A DNA stretch of 64,000 nucleotides from Urophycis tenuis (Eukaryota; Chordata; Actinopteri; Gadiformes; Phycidae), in the NCBI GenBank assembly GCA_036785325.1, contig JAXIVH010000150.1, positions 181,705 to 245,704 of the forward strand, in the 5' to 3' direction. A program made the position numbers and the translations under genes. The notes beneath the pieces are model-generated. The model searched no databases. It was not told the DNA's origin and worked only from the letters and a program-made list of their open reading frames with translations. Shown here one piece after another: positions 34,719 to 46,785 of this stretch; within the stretch, counting starts at the first letter, position 1, and every line of letters starts with the position of its first letter.

Positions 34719-37072
34719 GTGAGTATCATGTTAATAACTCGACCGGAGCCAATATATCCTCACATAATTTGTCAACTAGATTCATAACGCTGTGTTTGTT
34801 TGGATCGAGGGTGTGTGTGTGTGTGTGTGTATGTGCCTGTGCGAGTGTGTGTGTGTGTGTGCGTGTGCGTGTGTGTTTCTGGGCTGTATCAGACAATCAC
34901 AACAATGACAACGGCAGGCTGGAGCCAAACATCAGGCAAGTCTCGGCCAGTGCCGTCTCCTCAATATGTCCCCGGCTGATTGCAGTGGAGGCGCGGGGCT
35001 GCGAGGCCGTGGGGCTGCGAGGCCGTGGGGCTCTGTGGGGCTCCGTGGGGTTCAGGCGCCGGCAGACAGTGAAACTTGGAAAGCGGCTCGCAGGCACGAA
35101 ATGGGCCGGGATCTCAGCAGCTGCGCTAGGCTGCTAGAGTCAAGGAAATAAGATGGCGCTGTGATGTTCTGCTTCTGTTGTCCAGCCTGGGTTCTGCCTC
35201 GCCCCCCCCCCCCCCCACCAGAGGTCACCTCTCTGTCTGTCCGTCTGTCCACCTTAGTGTGTACATCATTCCGCCTGAGTGACGGCCTGGCTATATATGC
35301 GTCATGGCACCCATCCCACTCAGCCGATCGAACAGCGATCCGCACGGGACCTGGTGTCACGCAGCTGTTTACCTTACAGCACATCTGCCTACAGTGAGGG
35401 AAAGACACAAAGTCAATGTGGCCCAATGATAGTCTGATTGGATCGATGCGCTGTCGGAACATCTGAAGGATTACGCTCGGGAAATCTCTGAAACCAACGG
35501 GTCCTGGAAATCCATTGTGTCCGCCAGGTCAGTGATCAGTGGCAGAGAGATATCTGAGGGTTAAGTGATGACCACAGCAGGCTCACAACAATGGAGGACT
35601 GTAATTGTCGCAGTCGGTTGGTTCGTTTATTTTACAGGGGGGGTCGTAAAGTAAAGCAAACCACGCGGGGTGTCTGAGTCGTTCCTCATTCTGCTCCACC
35701 TTCCCCTTTATTGCTCCTTTTATTACTGATTCGATTTCCTTTTAGTGGTCCATGCCTGAAGAGAGCAGACGCCGTTAGTCAGCAGAGTCTGTGAGTCTGG
35801 CAAAACACCAAGAGCTAGCATTAATAACCAGTTCCGCCATGTTTGCATGTTACTTGAATCTTTATCCATTTAGTCGTTCTCCCAGCAGTCCTCCGCTCCG
35901 CGAGACGGTCTGGACTTAACGGCAGTAGACATGGCTGTCACCGCTGTGTAGTTATCGATCACGCAGCCCGCGGGGACGCATTTCCTCCGGCCACAGAGTG
36001 CTTTCCTTCCTCTGAAAGCGGCCCCCGCCGTCTTGAGTGAAACATATTGAGTCCTGTCATTTTGTGCAAGCTGCTCGGATAAACAGGTGAAGACGTTGAC
36101 TGTTCCTGCTGCTGCAGGTCCCTCGTCCTCTCTTTTAAAACACTGAGTACACTGAGTCCACGTGGACAAACGGGTGGCGCAGTTCGGCCGTGGAGAGGGG
36201 CCAAAATAAAAGCCAGTAAAAGCCAAGCGCAGGCCAAGATTAGATTAGTGCCCGCCTGCTGGTCTGTCAAACTACTCTTTTGTTGTACTATATTCCTACA
36301 TTGCCCCTCCTTTAGATTGGGCTTAGACGGTTGATTTAATTTCTCTCTGGAACACTATCAGCATATTTATAAATAGGTCCAAACGGAAGGACTTTTGAGG
36401 AATCCAATTGAATGAGAGAATGGATTCAAGAGAAGACAGGAAGTCATGCAAGGCGATACGTGTGATAAGACTGAGGAGAACCCCCCCGCCTGGCGGTGGG
36501 ATGTGCTGCTCGCTACGTTTGTTTTTTTCCCCTTGATTTGTCGGAGTAGATGCCTGTGAGCTGGGAGCTCCGTTTTAAAAGATTAAAAGCTGGAAGAGAG
36601 CATCAGGGTTTCCGCTTCACTGTCCCATACCCCGAGGTCGTCCGACACCGACCAGGACTAACGAGGGGGAACAGATGCTCGCTGACCTTTGACATGATGT
36701 GACATCGGTGTCCAGGGGATCAGGGGCCCCTAGGTGGTGGTCCCCTGGGATCCATGATGGACCAGGAGAAGCACACGGCGAGACCACCAGAGTGGGAGGC
36801 GGTTTAGTCCAAAGCACACGGAGTGAAAGTGTTCATATATTTATATTCATGTACACCCAAGGAAGAATAGAACAGAACATTTTAGCAGAGCACAGCACAC
36901 AGGGATCACAGCCAGGCTGTGTTTTGTGTTTTGCCCTCTCAGCGTAGGACACTGTGCAACACTGTGCATTATTTCACACCTGACCTGCCTTGTGCTTGGG
37001 GCTCATGTCCTCCTGAAGATTGTGTCTCCTGTGTTTAAGGAGCAGTGTTCCCCACCGCCCTTTCTGTTGCAG
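34719..37072 (+). other. ipo11 intron 7
   Basis: About 2.35 kb, with a (TG)n-rich tract at 34811-34875 and a poly-C run near 35203-35216. No further gene; the open frames at 34769-35462 are not similar to anything recognised. Confidence 0.8.
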
Positions 37073-37143
37073 GTCGCCGTGTTGGCAGAGATGGCTCATG
37101 CCGAGAGAAGCTGGAGAAAACGATTATACTTTATACTAAAGTG
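37073..37143 (+). CDS. ipo11: ipo11 exon 8 (residues 253-276)
   Basis: Reads (C)RRVGRDGSCREKLEKTIILY then TKV, aligned with human SRSIGTDNVCRDRLEKTIIL FTKV. Acceptor TTGCAG, donor GTGAGT at 37144. Completes the codon split in exon 7 and ends in phase 0. Confidence 0.94.
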
Positions 37144-37476
37144 GTGAGTGTGCGCACAAACACACATGGTGGCAACTAAGTAGGCACAGCTCATTTCACA
37201 ATGCATTAATTGGTTTGTAATTGTTTCGTTCAAATAATCTTTGTGATGAATTGGCTATGACGGCAATTAGTCAGTTAAAGTGTGTAATAATGGGCTTGAC
37301 ATTTGGTAACATTTCACAGCAGTGATATTTTGGTACATTGGTACTTACTACAATAACATGACAAGAGCGATGACATGATGGGGGGAAAAAAAGGGTTGTT
37401 ATTGTTTCAGATTTGATTGTAAGCCCTGGGAATCCCATTGCTGTTCACTGAATGTGTTCCCAATGTGGTTCTGTAG
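37144..37476 (+). other. ipo11 intron 8
   Basis: 333 bases, unique, nothing recognised. Confidence 0.85.
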
Positions 37477-37669
37477 CTTCTAGACTTCCTGGACTACCAC
37501 CCGTGTGCGTTTATCTCGCTGATCCAGCAGTCCCTGGAGTTTGCCGTCAGCTATCTGTTCACGCCTGCTGGAGAGGGGGTGACCTTCGAGCGCTTCACCG
37601 TTCAGTGCATGAACCTCATCAAGATGATCCTCCAGAACCACACCTACAAGCCTGCCAAGAACATAGAAG
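37477..37669 (+). CDS. ipo11: ipo11 exon 9 (residues 277-341)
   Basis: Sixty-four codons plus one base: LLDFLDYHPCAFISLIQQSL, EFAVSYLFTPAGEGVTFERF, TVQCMNLIKMILQNHTYKPA, KNIE. Matches human LLDFLDQHPFSFTPLIQRSL...GEGVTFERFIVQCMNLIKMI. Acceptor CTGTAG, donor GTACGT at 37670. Confidence 0.96.
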
Positions 37670-38959
37670 GTACGTGGAGATGCGCGGGTGAGAAGCTCCA
37701 TGGTGTATTTTTTTTTTTCCCCCCAGAATCATCTGCCGCCACTGATCAATGAACAAGGACAGTGTGTTAGTTTATGAAAAAACAAACCTGAGTTATTCTG
37801 GATTTTGATCCAAGGAAACAATAAATAGTTGTTTTGAAATCAGTGGAGCTGGTAAAGACTGCACAAACCTTTCCATGATTGTATACACAAGTGGAGAAGG
37901 AGCTGCATTACCATCAGAGCCACATCAGCACACCACCACTCGTGTTTTCGAGTCGCCTCCCTCCAGTGATTCATCCACACTTCACCGTTGGTCTCGGCCT
38001 ATTTGGTTCTCCCAGGGAGCAGCCTGTTCAGACAGCCTGCTGGATGGCCTCTCGTTGGGCTGTGGACACACAACGCTGAGTTTTTTCCCCAGCTGGACCC
38101 AAGCTAAATACTTTCAAGTTTCTCTTGAAACTTACTCTGTCTGTCTTGACGCTATTATTTTCAGAATGCCTGTCAGAGGTTAGAGAGAAAGCCGAGTCTT
38201 TATCTGAGAGTGCAGTTCAGCCGTGTTACTTATTTTGCAGTGCCCAGCTGCCTGTCCGTTTGACTGACACAAGGTGTGTGTGCATGTGTGCGCCTGTGTG
38301 TTCTTGTCCCATGGCCTTTATTGATAATGTTTCAACCTGGTTTGATGGGTAAAACCCATCAGGCTTCGTGCTGAGATGTTCTGTGTCGAGTAGATCCAAG
38401 AAAATATTTACCAATGTTATATTTCAGAGTGGGGTCGTTTTGGTCACTGCTTTCATGTAGGGCTGCAACTAACAATTGTTTTTATAGTTGATCAATCTCA
38501 CACATTTTTGTTAAGTTAATCAATGAATCATTTAGTCTGTGAAATAATAACAAATGCCGGCACGAGTTTCCAGAGTCCAAAGTGAAATCGGCTTGCTTCA
38601 TCTGATGAGCAGAAAAACAAAACTTTCTTTTCTAAGGATTCATGAACTGAGATATTTGAATTAAACTGCAACCTAAAGCAGCACACGTTTGTTATTTGTT
38701 CTTATGATTTAATGTCAATCATTTTATGGTTGCAGCCCCAGTGTAATACAAAATGACATTCAGTATACAAAGTGTACAATATGTACAATAACTACAAATG
38801 CCCAAAGGCTCAATAGAGGCAGTTGCAATGAAATTTGATGACATAAAAATACACGTAGCGGATGCCGAAAATGTGTCCTAAAATGACACCCGAGGCAATA
38901 AAAGTCAAACCCCATGAAGACGGAGAGATGGGCTGATCCCATCCCTTCTGTGTCTGCAG
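37670..38959 (+). other. ipo11 intron 9
   Basis: About 1.3 kb of mostly unique sequence containing one MITE-like element at 38458-38740. Confidence 0.8.
38458..38740. mobile_element. hAT-type non-autonomous element (MITE)
   Basis: The left end TAGGGCTGCAACTA and right end GGTTGCAGCCCCA form terminal inverted repeats sharing GGGCTGCAAC. The interior next to the left end has TTGATCAATC and TTAATCAATGAATC, like the widespread fish repeats beginning GGGCTGCAACTAACGATTA. It is 283 bases, has no coding capacity, and no clear 8-bp target duplication remains. Confidence 0.75.
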
Positions 38960-39112
38960 ACAGCAAGCCAGAGAGTCTGGAGGCTCACAACATCAAGACG
39001 GCCTTCTTCACACACCCCACGCTGACGGAGATCGGGCGCCGGCTCGTCTCCCACTACTTCCTCCTGACGGAGGAGGAGCTGGCCATGTGGGAGGAGGACC
39101 CCGAGAGCTTCG
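38960..39112 (+). CDS. ipo11: ipo11 exon 10 (residues 341-392)
   Basis: Reads (D)SKPESLEAHNIKTAFFTHP, TLTEIGRRLVSHYFLLTEEE, LAMWEEDPESF plus one base, matching human SSPETLEAHKIKMAFFTYPT...LLTEEELTMWEEDPEGF. Acceptor TCTGCAG, donor GTATGC at 39113. A minisatellite starts only about 10 bases into the next intron. Confidence 0.96.
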
Positions 39113-39121
39113 GTATGCTCC

Positions 39122-39835
39122 GTCACACTCTGCATGTTATACACACACTGCATGTTATACACGCACTGCATGTTATACACACACTGCATGTTATACACTC
39201 AATGCATATTATACACACACTGCATGTTATACACACACTGCATGTTATACACTCACTGCATATTATACACACACTGCATGTTATACACACTGCATGTTCT
39301 ACACTCACTGCATGTTATACACACACTGCATGTTCTACACTCACTGCATGTTATACACACACTGCATGTTATACACTCACTGCATCTTATACACACACTG
39401 CATGTTATACACACACTGCATGTTATACACTCACTGCATGTTATACACACACTGCATGTTATACACACACTGCATGTTATACACACACTGCATGTTATAC
39501 ACTCACTGCATCTTATACACACACTGCATGTTATACACACACTGCATGTTATACACACTGCATATTATACACACACCACACGTTATACACACACCGCACA
39601 TTATACACACACTGCACATTATACACACACTGCATATTATACACTCACCTCATATTGTACACACTGCATGTTATACACACTGCATATTACACACACACAC
39701 ACACACTGCATATTATACACACTGCACATTGTACACACACTGCACATTGTACACACACTGCACATTATACACACACTGCACATTATACACACACTGCACA
39801 TTATACACACACTGCATATTATACACACACACCTG
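39122..39835 (+). repeat. 18-bp minisatellite, about 40 copies
   Basis: Unit ACTGCATGTTATACACAC with variants (CATATT, CACATT, TCTACAC). The 18-base period keeps all forward frames open (HTACYT, LHVIHT), which extends the exon 10 open frame artificially to 39858. The array fills most of the 828-base intron 10. Confidence 0.98.
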
Positions 39836-39940
39836 AACATCGGGGTTGTCCACAGTGAAGGGGGTCTGGCCAGTAAACCTGTCCAATGCTGTCCAGTCAT
39901 AATCAGTGTTGGTCGTTTCCTATCGTCCCACTCTCAACAG

Positions 39941-39984
39941 CTGTAGAGGAAACGGGCGGGGACTCCTGGAAGTACAGTCTCAGG
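39941..39984 (+). CDS. ipo11: ipo11 exon 11 (residues 392-406)
   Basis: Short exon reading (A)VEETGGDSWKYSLR, identical to human VEETGGDSWKYSLR apart from the split codon. Acceptor CAACAG, donor GTGAGT at 39985. Phase 0 at its end. Confidence 0.95.
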
Positions 39985-40239
39985 GTGAGTACACATGATG
40001 GCCAAAATGTACTTAATTTTCACCTGTGTGATCTTGAAGCAACGCCGAGACCTTGTGTGTGTGCGTGCGCGCGCGTGTGTGTGCGCGTGTTTGTGTTTTG
40101 CCATTTCCCACAAATTGGAACAGGCCTACCGTATGGTTATGAGGTCCTGGCGAAGGTACCTTCTGGCCTCCTCACAGCGCGCACGTTGTCGCCTTAGCCA
40201 TGAGTAATGCAGTTCCCCTGTGACCTGGGGACCCCGCGG

Positions 40240-41180
40240 CCGGCCGTGAACCTGTACCATTCAGGTGTTCTGTACCCAGCCCGCAGTGGGTGGTGCACCT
40301 GTACCATTCAGGTGTTCTGTACCCAGCCCGCAGCGGGTGGTGCACCTGTACCATTCAGGTGTTCTGTACCCAGCCCGCAGCGGGTGGTGCACCTGTACCA
40401 TTCAGGTGTTCTGTACCCAGCCCGCAGCGGGTGGTGCACCTGTACCATTCAGGTGTTCTGTACCCAGCCTGCAGCGGGCGGTGCACCTGTACCATTCAGG
40501 TGTTCTGTACCCAGCCCGCAGCGGGTGGTGCACCTGTACCATTCAGGTGTTCTGTACCCAGCCTGCAGCGGGCGGTGCACCTGTACCATTCAGGTGTTCT
40601 GTACCCAGCCCGCAGCGGGCGGTGCACCTGTACCATTCAGGTGTTCTGTACCCAGCCTGCAGCGGGCGGTGCACCTGTACCATTCAGGTGTTCTGTACCC
40701 AGCCCGTGGGGGGGCGGTGCACCTGTACCATTCAGGTGTTCTGTACCCAGCCCGCGGGGGGCGGTGCACCTGTACCATTCAGGTGTTCTGTACCCAGCCT
40801 GCAGCGGGCGGTGCACCTGTACCATTCAGGTGTTCTGTACCCAGCCCGCAGCGGGTGGTGCACCTGTACCATTCAGGTGTTCTGTACCCAGCCTGCAGCG
40901 GGCGGTGCACCTGTACCATTCAGGTGTTCTGTACCCAGCCCGCTGGGGGGCGGTGCACCTGTACCATTCAGGTGTTCTGTACCCAGCCCGCGGGGGGGCG
41001 GTGCACCTGTACCATTCAGGTGTTCTGTACCCAGCCCACAGCGGGCGGTGCACCTGTACCATTCAGGTGTTCTGTACCCAGCCCACAGCGGGTGGTGCAC
41101 CTGTACCATTCAGGTGTTCTGTACCCAGCCCGCGGGGGGTGGTGCACCTGTACCATTCAGGTGTTCTGTACCCAGCCCGC
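40240..41180 (+). repeat. 47-bp minisatellite, about 20 copies
   Basis: The phrase TTCAGGTGTTCTGTACCCAG recurs every 47 bases. Each unit includes the inverted pair CACCTG-N7-CAGGTG and the palindrome GGTGCACC, then a variable segment (CCCGCAGCGGGT, CCTGCAGCGGGC, CCCGCGGGGGG). Because 47 is not a multiple of three, three frames rotate and all stay open, giving frames of up to 403 codons with no sign of coding function. Confidence 0.98.
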
Positions 41181-42124
41181 GGCCACCCGGGGGCACAAGC
41201 GGGGTATGTGGACGCAGCCCCCCTGCAGGGCGCGGCATCACTCTGCACCTCCTGGGTCTGTGTCTGAGTCAGCCCCCACCACCTGGTCCCTGGGGTACAG
41301 ACTTCCTGTGCGTAGGGCTGTCTGCACCGACCCGTGGCTTGTGAAACGGCTGAACCGCAAATTTGCAAATTTATACAAAAGTTCTGGACCATGGGTTTGT
41401 TTCGCCTTGAAGAAATGAATAAATTGAGGTGTAAATCGAAAATTGTCCATTAGTTTGAAAAAAAAAGAGGTTTCATTTTGAGGCCAAATCGCCTAGTCCA
41501 GACTGGGAGGTTTTGCAGAGTGAGCACAGAGCAGAGACAGAGCATCTCGACTTCCCAACATGTAGACCAGAACTTAATCATCTGCTTTATTACTGCAGTG
41601 ACACATTTCCATATTTACTCACCGACGCTTATTTGAATTACCCAAGCTAGAAAGATCCCCAGATTAACTTAAGATGGAAACAGGGACACACTAAGAATTA
41701 TTTGTCAGTGCAAGGTAAAAATTTCAACAATGCCAATATTGCCGAAGGAGGGTAATTATTGAGAATATTCACCCAATACACTTTAACTTTTAATGGTGAA
41801 TGCAGAAATGTTGGCTGACGGATCGAAGCTGTTCTTAGTCTATGCCTTAGTGATTTGTGCTCGGTAATGATTTCTTTCACTTTTTCTTGCACGGTATTAC
41901 TCGCAAATACAACCCCAGGGTAATTCTCACAAATAAAACCCATGAATTGACTTTTTCCATCAATCGTGGGCCAGGAAAACAAATAACAAACATTTGAATG
42001 AATCACATTAATAACAGTTCTTGTGTCTTTTAAAAATTCAGTGGAATATGCCAGTCCCAAAGGCTTAACAGATCTTGCTGTCACTTTAAAGCATTGACTG
42101 CGCATCCATTAGTGTTGGTGTTCT

Positions 42125-42178
<54 letters not shown>

Positions 42179-42269
42179 CCCATTGAACCAGTTTCCTCCT
42201 CTGGTTATGCTAAGCCCCTCTCTGCTTAGGGCCACCATTTGGCTTGCGGTGCCTCTGTGGGGCTGCTGA

Positions 42270-42742
42270 GTCCTAGATGGACCTTCAGATGGCTCGGCTG
42301 CACTGACTCCTAGATGGACATGCAGATGGCTCGGCTGCACTGACTCCTAGATGGACATGCAGATGGCTCGGCTGCACTGACTCCTAGATAGACCTGCAGA
42401 TGGCTCGACTGCACTGGGTCCTAGATGGACTTGTAGATGGCTCGACTGCACTGGGTCCTAGATGGACTTGTAGATGGCTCGACTGCACTGGGTCCTAGAT
42501 GGACCTGCAGATGGCTCGACTGCACTGGGTCCTAGATAGACCTGCAGATGGCTCGACTGCACTGGGTCCTAGATGGACTTGTAGATGGCTCGACTGCACT
42601 GGGTCCTAGATGGACTTGTAGATGGCTCGACTGCACTGGGTCCTAGATGGACCTGCAGATGGCTCGACTGCACTGGGTCCTAGATGGACTTGTAGATGGT
42701 TGGCTGCACTGGGTCCTAGATGGACCTGCAGTTGGCTCAGCT
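42270..42742 (+). repeat. 37-bp minisatellite, about 13 copies
   Basis: Unit TCCTAGATGGACATGCAGAT followed by GGCTCGGCTGCACTGAC. Two subtypes occur: CTGCAG and TTGTAG variants with ACTGGG endings cluster in the later part. Confidence 0.96.
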
Positions 42743-43199
42743 AACTTGGGCATGGCATCAGGGCTCTATATCCTCAGGCACACCTTGGCAATAATAACAG
42801 TAATGAAATCTACATATTTCTATTAATGTACTCTGTATATATGCCTCAGTGCTTTGGCTTTAATTTCCGCCCACCCCTCTATCAAGTGCATGGCATGTAG
42901 TACCACATATTCTGCCTGTCTGACTTCAGCCTCATTACTGCTATCTCAATGTGTCATTGGATCTTCATTCATGTCACATTCATATGTATATTGTGCACAT
43001 TTCATAAACACTGTTTATGAAACCTCGGCTCAAGGTATTGAATTGGAGACGCATTACAAACGTCATGAGTCACACCGTAGTATTTCTCTGACATTTTGAG
43101 TTCACGCACGTTCCAAGAATGAATCATTACTTTCCATCACACACAATAGAGCTGGAATGGTGTCAACCACTATTGAGAAGCACTGACTGAAATGATTAG

Positions 43200-43201
<2 letters not shown>

Positions 43202-43274
<73 letters not shown>
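43202..43274. repeat. (CA)n microsatellite
   Basis: Pure CA repeat of about 73 bases. Confidence 0.98.
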
Positions 43275-43275
<1 letters not shown>

Positions 43276-44162
43276 GCGCACTCTCACAGGAACACATGCA
43301 CAGAGAAAGAAACAACTCAATGCGTTTGAATGCGTACACCAAACTGCACAGCTGAAACATGTTGACGCGGCACTCATTGGTTTCACCTCCGCGGTGCAGG
43401 TGAGCGCGCCGCAGACGGCCAGCGCTGGGTCCGGCCGCGTCTCCATTATGGCCGCCTGGCGCGCCGATTACCTGTCGTGTGTGTGTGTGTTCTCCCCGGT
43501 GGATCAGTGATATTGAGTGTTAACTGACTTTTAACACAGACATACTTTATTACTTTATTATTAACCTGCTTTGGAAAAGGCTGACGAATACGGTCTGTGC
43601 ACAGCCGGCGTTCACCAGCAGGCCCCCCTCGCCGGCCGTGGCGTGAAAGGTCCCCGGGCGCCGCGCTGACAATTGCCGCCGCTTTGCGTCTCGTCACCGG
43701 CTCGCGGTGCGTCCGTTTGCGCCGGCCCTCGAGGCGCTGTTTTTTTTTTTTTCTTGGCGGTATCTACCGGGCCGGCGCCCTCGTCTCGAATACGCCGCCG
43801 CCGTCTGTGTGTCCCAGGCTCTGCCGTCTGTACACGGTTTGTACTTTCTGATTGTTTCATCCTCATGTGTTTGTGAACCCGAGTGACGGGACGCCTCTGT
43901 CTGCCGTCTGTGAGACACACAAAGCCCAGACGCTGCTCGGCCCCGCCCCCGACTCGGGGCTGAACCGCGCGCTGCCGGCCCCGCTAATGAGATTCTGTCT
44001 GTGTTTACTGGCCTCTGTGTCCACATTTCAATCTGTTCTCATTTTAGACATTTGTGTTTTTATTCCCCAACTGGCGCGCACCCGTGGACACACGGGGTGC
44101 CGACGGCCCACTCCGCTGTATTTACTCTCTCTGTTTTGTTTCCCTCTCTTCCTCCAATCCAG

Positions 44163-44253
44163 CCCTGCACAGAAGTTCTCTTCCTCGATTTCTTCCACAA
44201 GTACAGCCAGACCATGACACCGGTGCTGCTGGAGATGGTGCAGAACCTCCAGG
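44163..44253 (+). CDS. ipo11: ipo11 exon 12 (residues 407-437)
   Basis: Reads PCTEVLFLDFFHKYSQTMTP, VLLEMVQNLQ plus one base, matching human PCTEVLFIDIFHEYNQTLTPVLLEMMQTLQ. Acceptor AATCCAG, donor GTCAGT at 44254. Confidence 0.96.
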
Positions 44254-44464
44254 GTCAGTACCACAGACGACATGCCTCCAGAACTCAGCCTTATCATGGC
44301 AGTGGGCTGGTCAGAGGACCTCAGGCCCACACTGCCAAGCCATCTGGGTTGGCAGTGTGCTTTTTGATGCTTGGCAGTAATCATGATCATAATAATAATT
44401 TAAACTATAATTTCTACTTTGTTCATCTGGTCCACTTTCAGAATGGCATGCCTCAAGGTTTGAT

Positions 44465-44539
<75 letters not shown>

Positions 44540-46737
44540 ACACACCTCAAGTCGACACATATACCATACAGTCTGTAAAGGTCGACAGCAGCTTATATTT
44601 CCCTTGCCACTGTGACCGCAGCCACTAACAACATCACCTTGTTTACAGCTCACCTAATAAGTCTGAGTCTCGCGCTCTCTTGCTTGCTCTCTCGCTCTCA
44701 CTCGCTCTTACTCTCTGGCTCTGGCTCTCTCTTTCTCTCTCATTGCCACCTTGTTGTTATCTTGCGGGCAAAGTAGCCGAAAGGACTCAAAACCCGCGGC
44801 ATGCTCCCACAATTACAGGCCTGCTGCCATCAACTGACTGGTGAAAATGGCTTCAGTCGGTGAGAGGAATGGTGCCTGATTGGATAGTTGAATGGTTGAG
44901 GAGATATTGATTTTGAGCAGGGATGCGCAGGAACAAAGGACTAATGGAGAGGAAAGATGTCTGCCAGGGAAATATTCCAGTATTAGTTGTACAAGGCAGT
45001 GGGGATCTGGCGAGGCAGAACCCCCTAGCCTACCCTCCCTCCCCTTTAGCTGATTAGCATCAGACTTTCATATCAGAAACAACAGACCCGCGGACCTGTG
45101 GAACCAGACCCTTATCCTCAAACTGCCAGATGTTAAAATCACACACACAAAAAAAGCGTAATATCGCGGTGTGATAATTTCCACATCTCAACACAAATCG
45201 CACTCGACCCAAATTGTGACATCACACTGCAGTGATTGTCTGGGGCGCGTCCACACCCTCATCACCCTCATCACCCCCGTCAGGTCCGCCCTCGGGAGTC
45301 TGGTGATGACGACACGGTGCACACGGCTGTGATTGCCAACTGCAGACATGATGATCTGTCTGCAGAGCCTTGTTGTGGAGTGGCACGGTGGCTGATGCGC
45401 ATGCTAACGTGACGCGGAGCGGCACGGTGGCTGATGAGCATGCTAACGTGACGCGGAGCGGCGCGGTGGCTGATGAGCATGCTAACGTGACGTGGCGCGG
45501 CGGCTGATGAGCACGTTAACGTGACGCTGAGCGGCGCAGTGGCGGATGAGCATGCTAACGTGACACGAAGCCGCGCGGTAGCTGATGAGCATGCTAACGT
45601 GACACGAAGCCGCGCGGTGGCTGATGAGCATGCTAACGTGATGCGGAGTGGCCCGGCGGCTGATGAGGATGCTAACGTGACGCGGCGCGGCGGCTGATGA
45701 GGATGCTAACGTGACGCGGCACGGCGGCTGATGAGGATGCTAACGTGACACGCTGCGGCGGCTGATGAGCATGCTAATGTGACGTGGAGCGGCGTGGTGG
45801 CTGATGAGCATGCTAATGTGACGTGGAGCGGCGTGGTGGCTGATGAACATGCTAACGTGAAGCAGAGCCACGCGGTGGCTGATGAGCATGCTAACGTCAC
45901 GCAGAGCCGCACGGTGGCTGATGAGCATGCTAATGTGACGCAGAGCCGCACGGTGGCTGATGAGCATGCTAACGTGGCGCGGCGGCTGATGAGGATGCTA
46001 ACGTGACGCTGAGCGGCGCGGTGGCTGATGAGCACGCTAACGTGACGCGGAGCGGCTGATGAGCACGCTAACGTGACGTGGAGCGGCGCGGCGGCTGATG
46101 AGCACGCTAACGTGACGCGGAGCGGCTGATGAGCACGCTAACGTGACGCGGAGCGGCGCGGCGGCTGATAAGCATGCTAACGTGACGCAGCGCGGCGGCT
46201 GATGAGGATGCTAGCGTGACGCGGCGCGGCGGCTGATGAGCACGCTAACGTGACGCGGAGCCACCAGGAGACGATGGCCCTGGAAACGGCTCCGTTTTGT
46301 TACACCAACAGTACAACAAACAAACATATCTGCCAAATGGAATTTGGGTTTTCATTAATGGATATTTAATAGCTTTCTCTCCATTCCTTTTAGAGTGTGG
46401 TATGTTTCAAATAATGAACGTCTGACTCCCAAATTCAATTAAGGACCTCGGTACGGGCGCACTTGGTTGATAAACATTAGACACAGTGACACCTTTTGTA
46501 TTCATGTGTTTAGAATTTCTATTCCATCAGCCTTTAAAGGCCCTGGGGAAAAGGTCCTACTTGCTATTGTGTGACCAACCGAGTTTCCAACGAGTTATTA
46601 TTATTGTTAAAAAGGTGAAAAAGCACCGAGACGTCAGCGTGGCATGTGTGTGGCTTCATTAGAAACCCTGCTATGGAAGGTCCATGTGAAGGATGCCTTC
46701 TCTCCGAATGAGTAAACACGGTCTGTCTCTCTCTCAG
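44254..46737 (+). other. ipo11 intron 12
   Basis: About 2.5 kb with a (CA)n tract at 44467-44546 and a 39-bp minisatellite at 45379-46262. Otherwise unique. Confidence 0.8.
45379..46262 (+). repeat. 39-bp GC-rich minisatellite, about 24 copies
   Basis: Unit GGCTGATGAGCATGCTAACG followed by TGACGCGGAGCGGCGCGGT, with shorter 30-33-base units lacking part of the GC-rich half. Each unit has CpG sites and the palindrome GCATGC. Confidence 0.97.
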
Positions 46738-46785
46738 GGCCAACCAACGTGGAGGACCCCGTTCAGCTGCTGATGAAGGATGCAG
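46738..46785 (+). CDS. ipo11: ipo11 exon 13 (residues 437-453)
   Basis: Reads (G)PTNVEDPVQLLMKDA plus one base; human has GPTNVEDMNALLIKDA. Acceptor CTCTCAG, donor GTGAGC at 46786. Phase fits both neighbours. Confidence 0.94.

Larger units (their letters stand above)
39985..44162 (+). other. ipo11 intron 11 (4.2 kb)
   Basis: Contains a 47-bp minisatellite (40240-41180), a 37-bp minisatellite (42270-42742) and (CA)n tracts at 42129-42176 and 43202-43274. The rest is unique; the part after 43380 is GC-rich with CpG but no exon is recognised before 44163. Confidence 0.8.

Noticed and set aside
38914..39858. 314-codon frame containing ipo11 exon 10
   Set aside because: Only 38960-39112 is coding. 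The extension is intron 10 with its 18-bp repeat, and the GT donor and phase agree with the conserved protein.
40240..41180. CRISPR-like regular spacing
   Set aside because: There are no distinct spacers: the whole 47-base unit is repeated. This is a eukaryotic minisatellite.
40207..41418. Three overlapping frames of 325-403 codons
   Set aside because: They lie on a 47-bp minisatellite in an intron; three 47-base units make 141 bases, so the same peptide rotates through all frames.
45379..46262. CTGATGAG motif in each 39-bp unit, suggestive of a hammerhead ribozyme core
   Set aside because: The required GAAA part and cleavage triplet are not found at the right places, and no three-stem fold is apparent.
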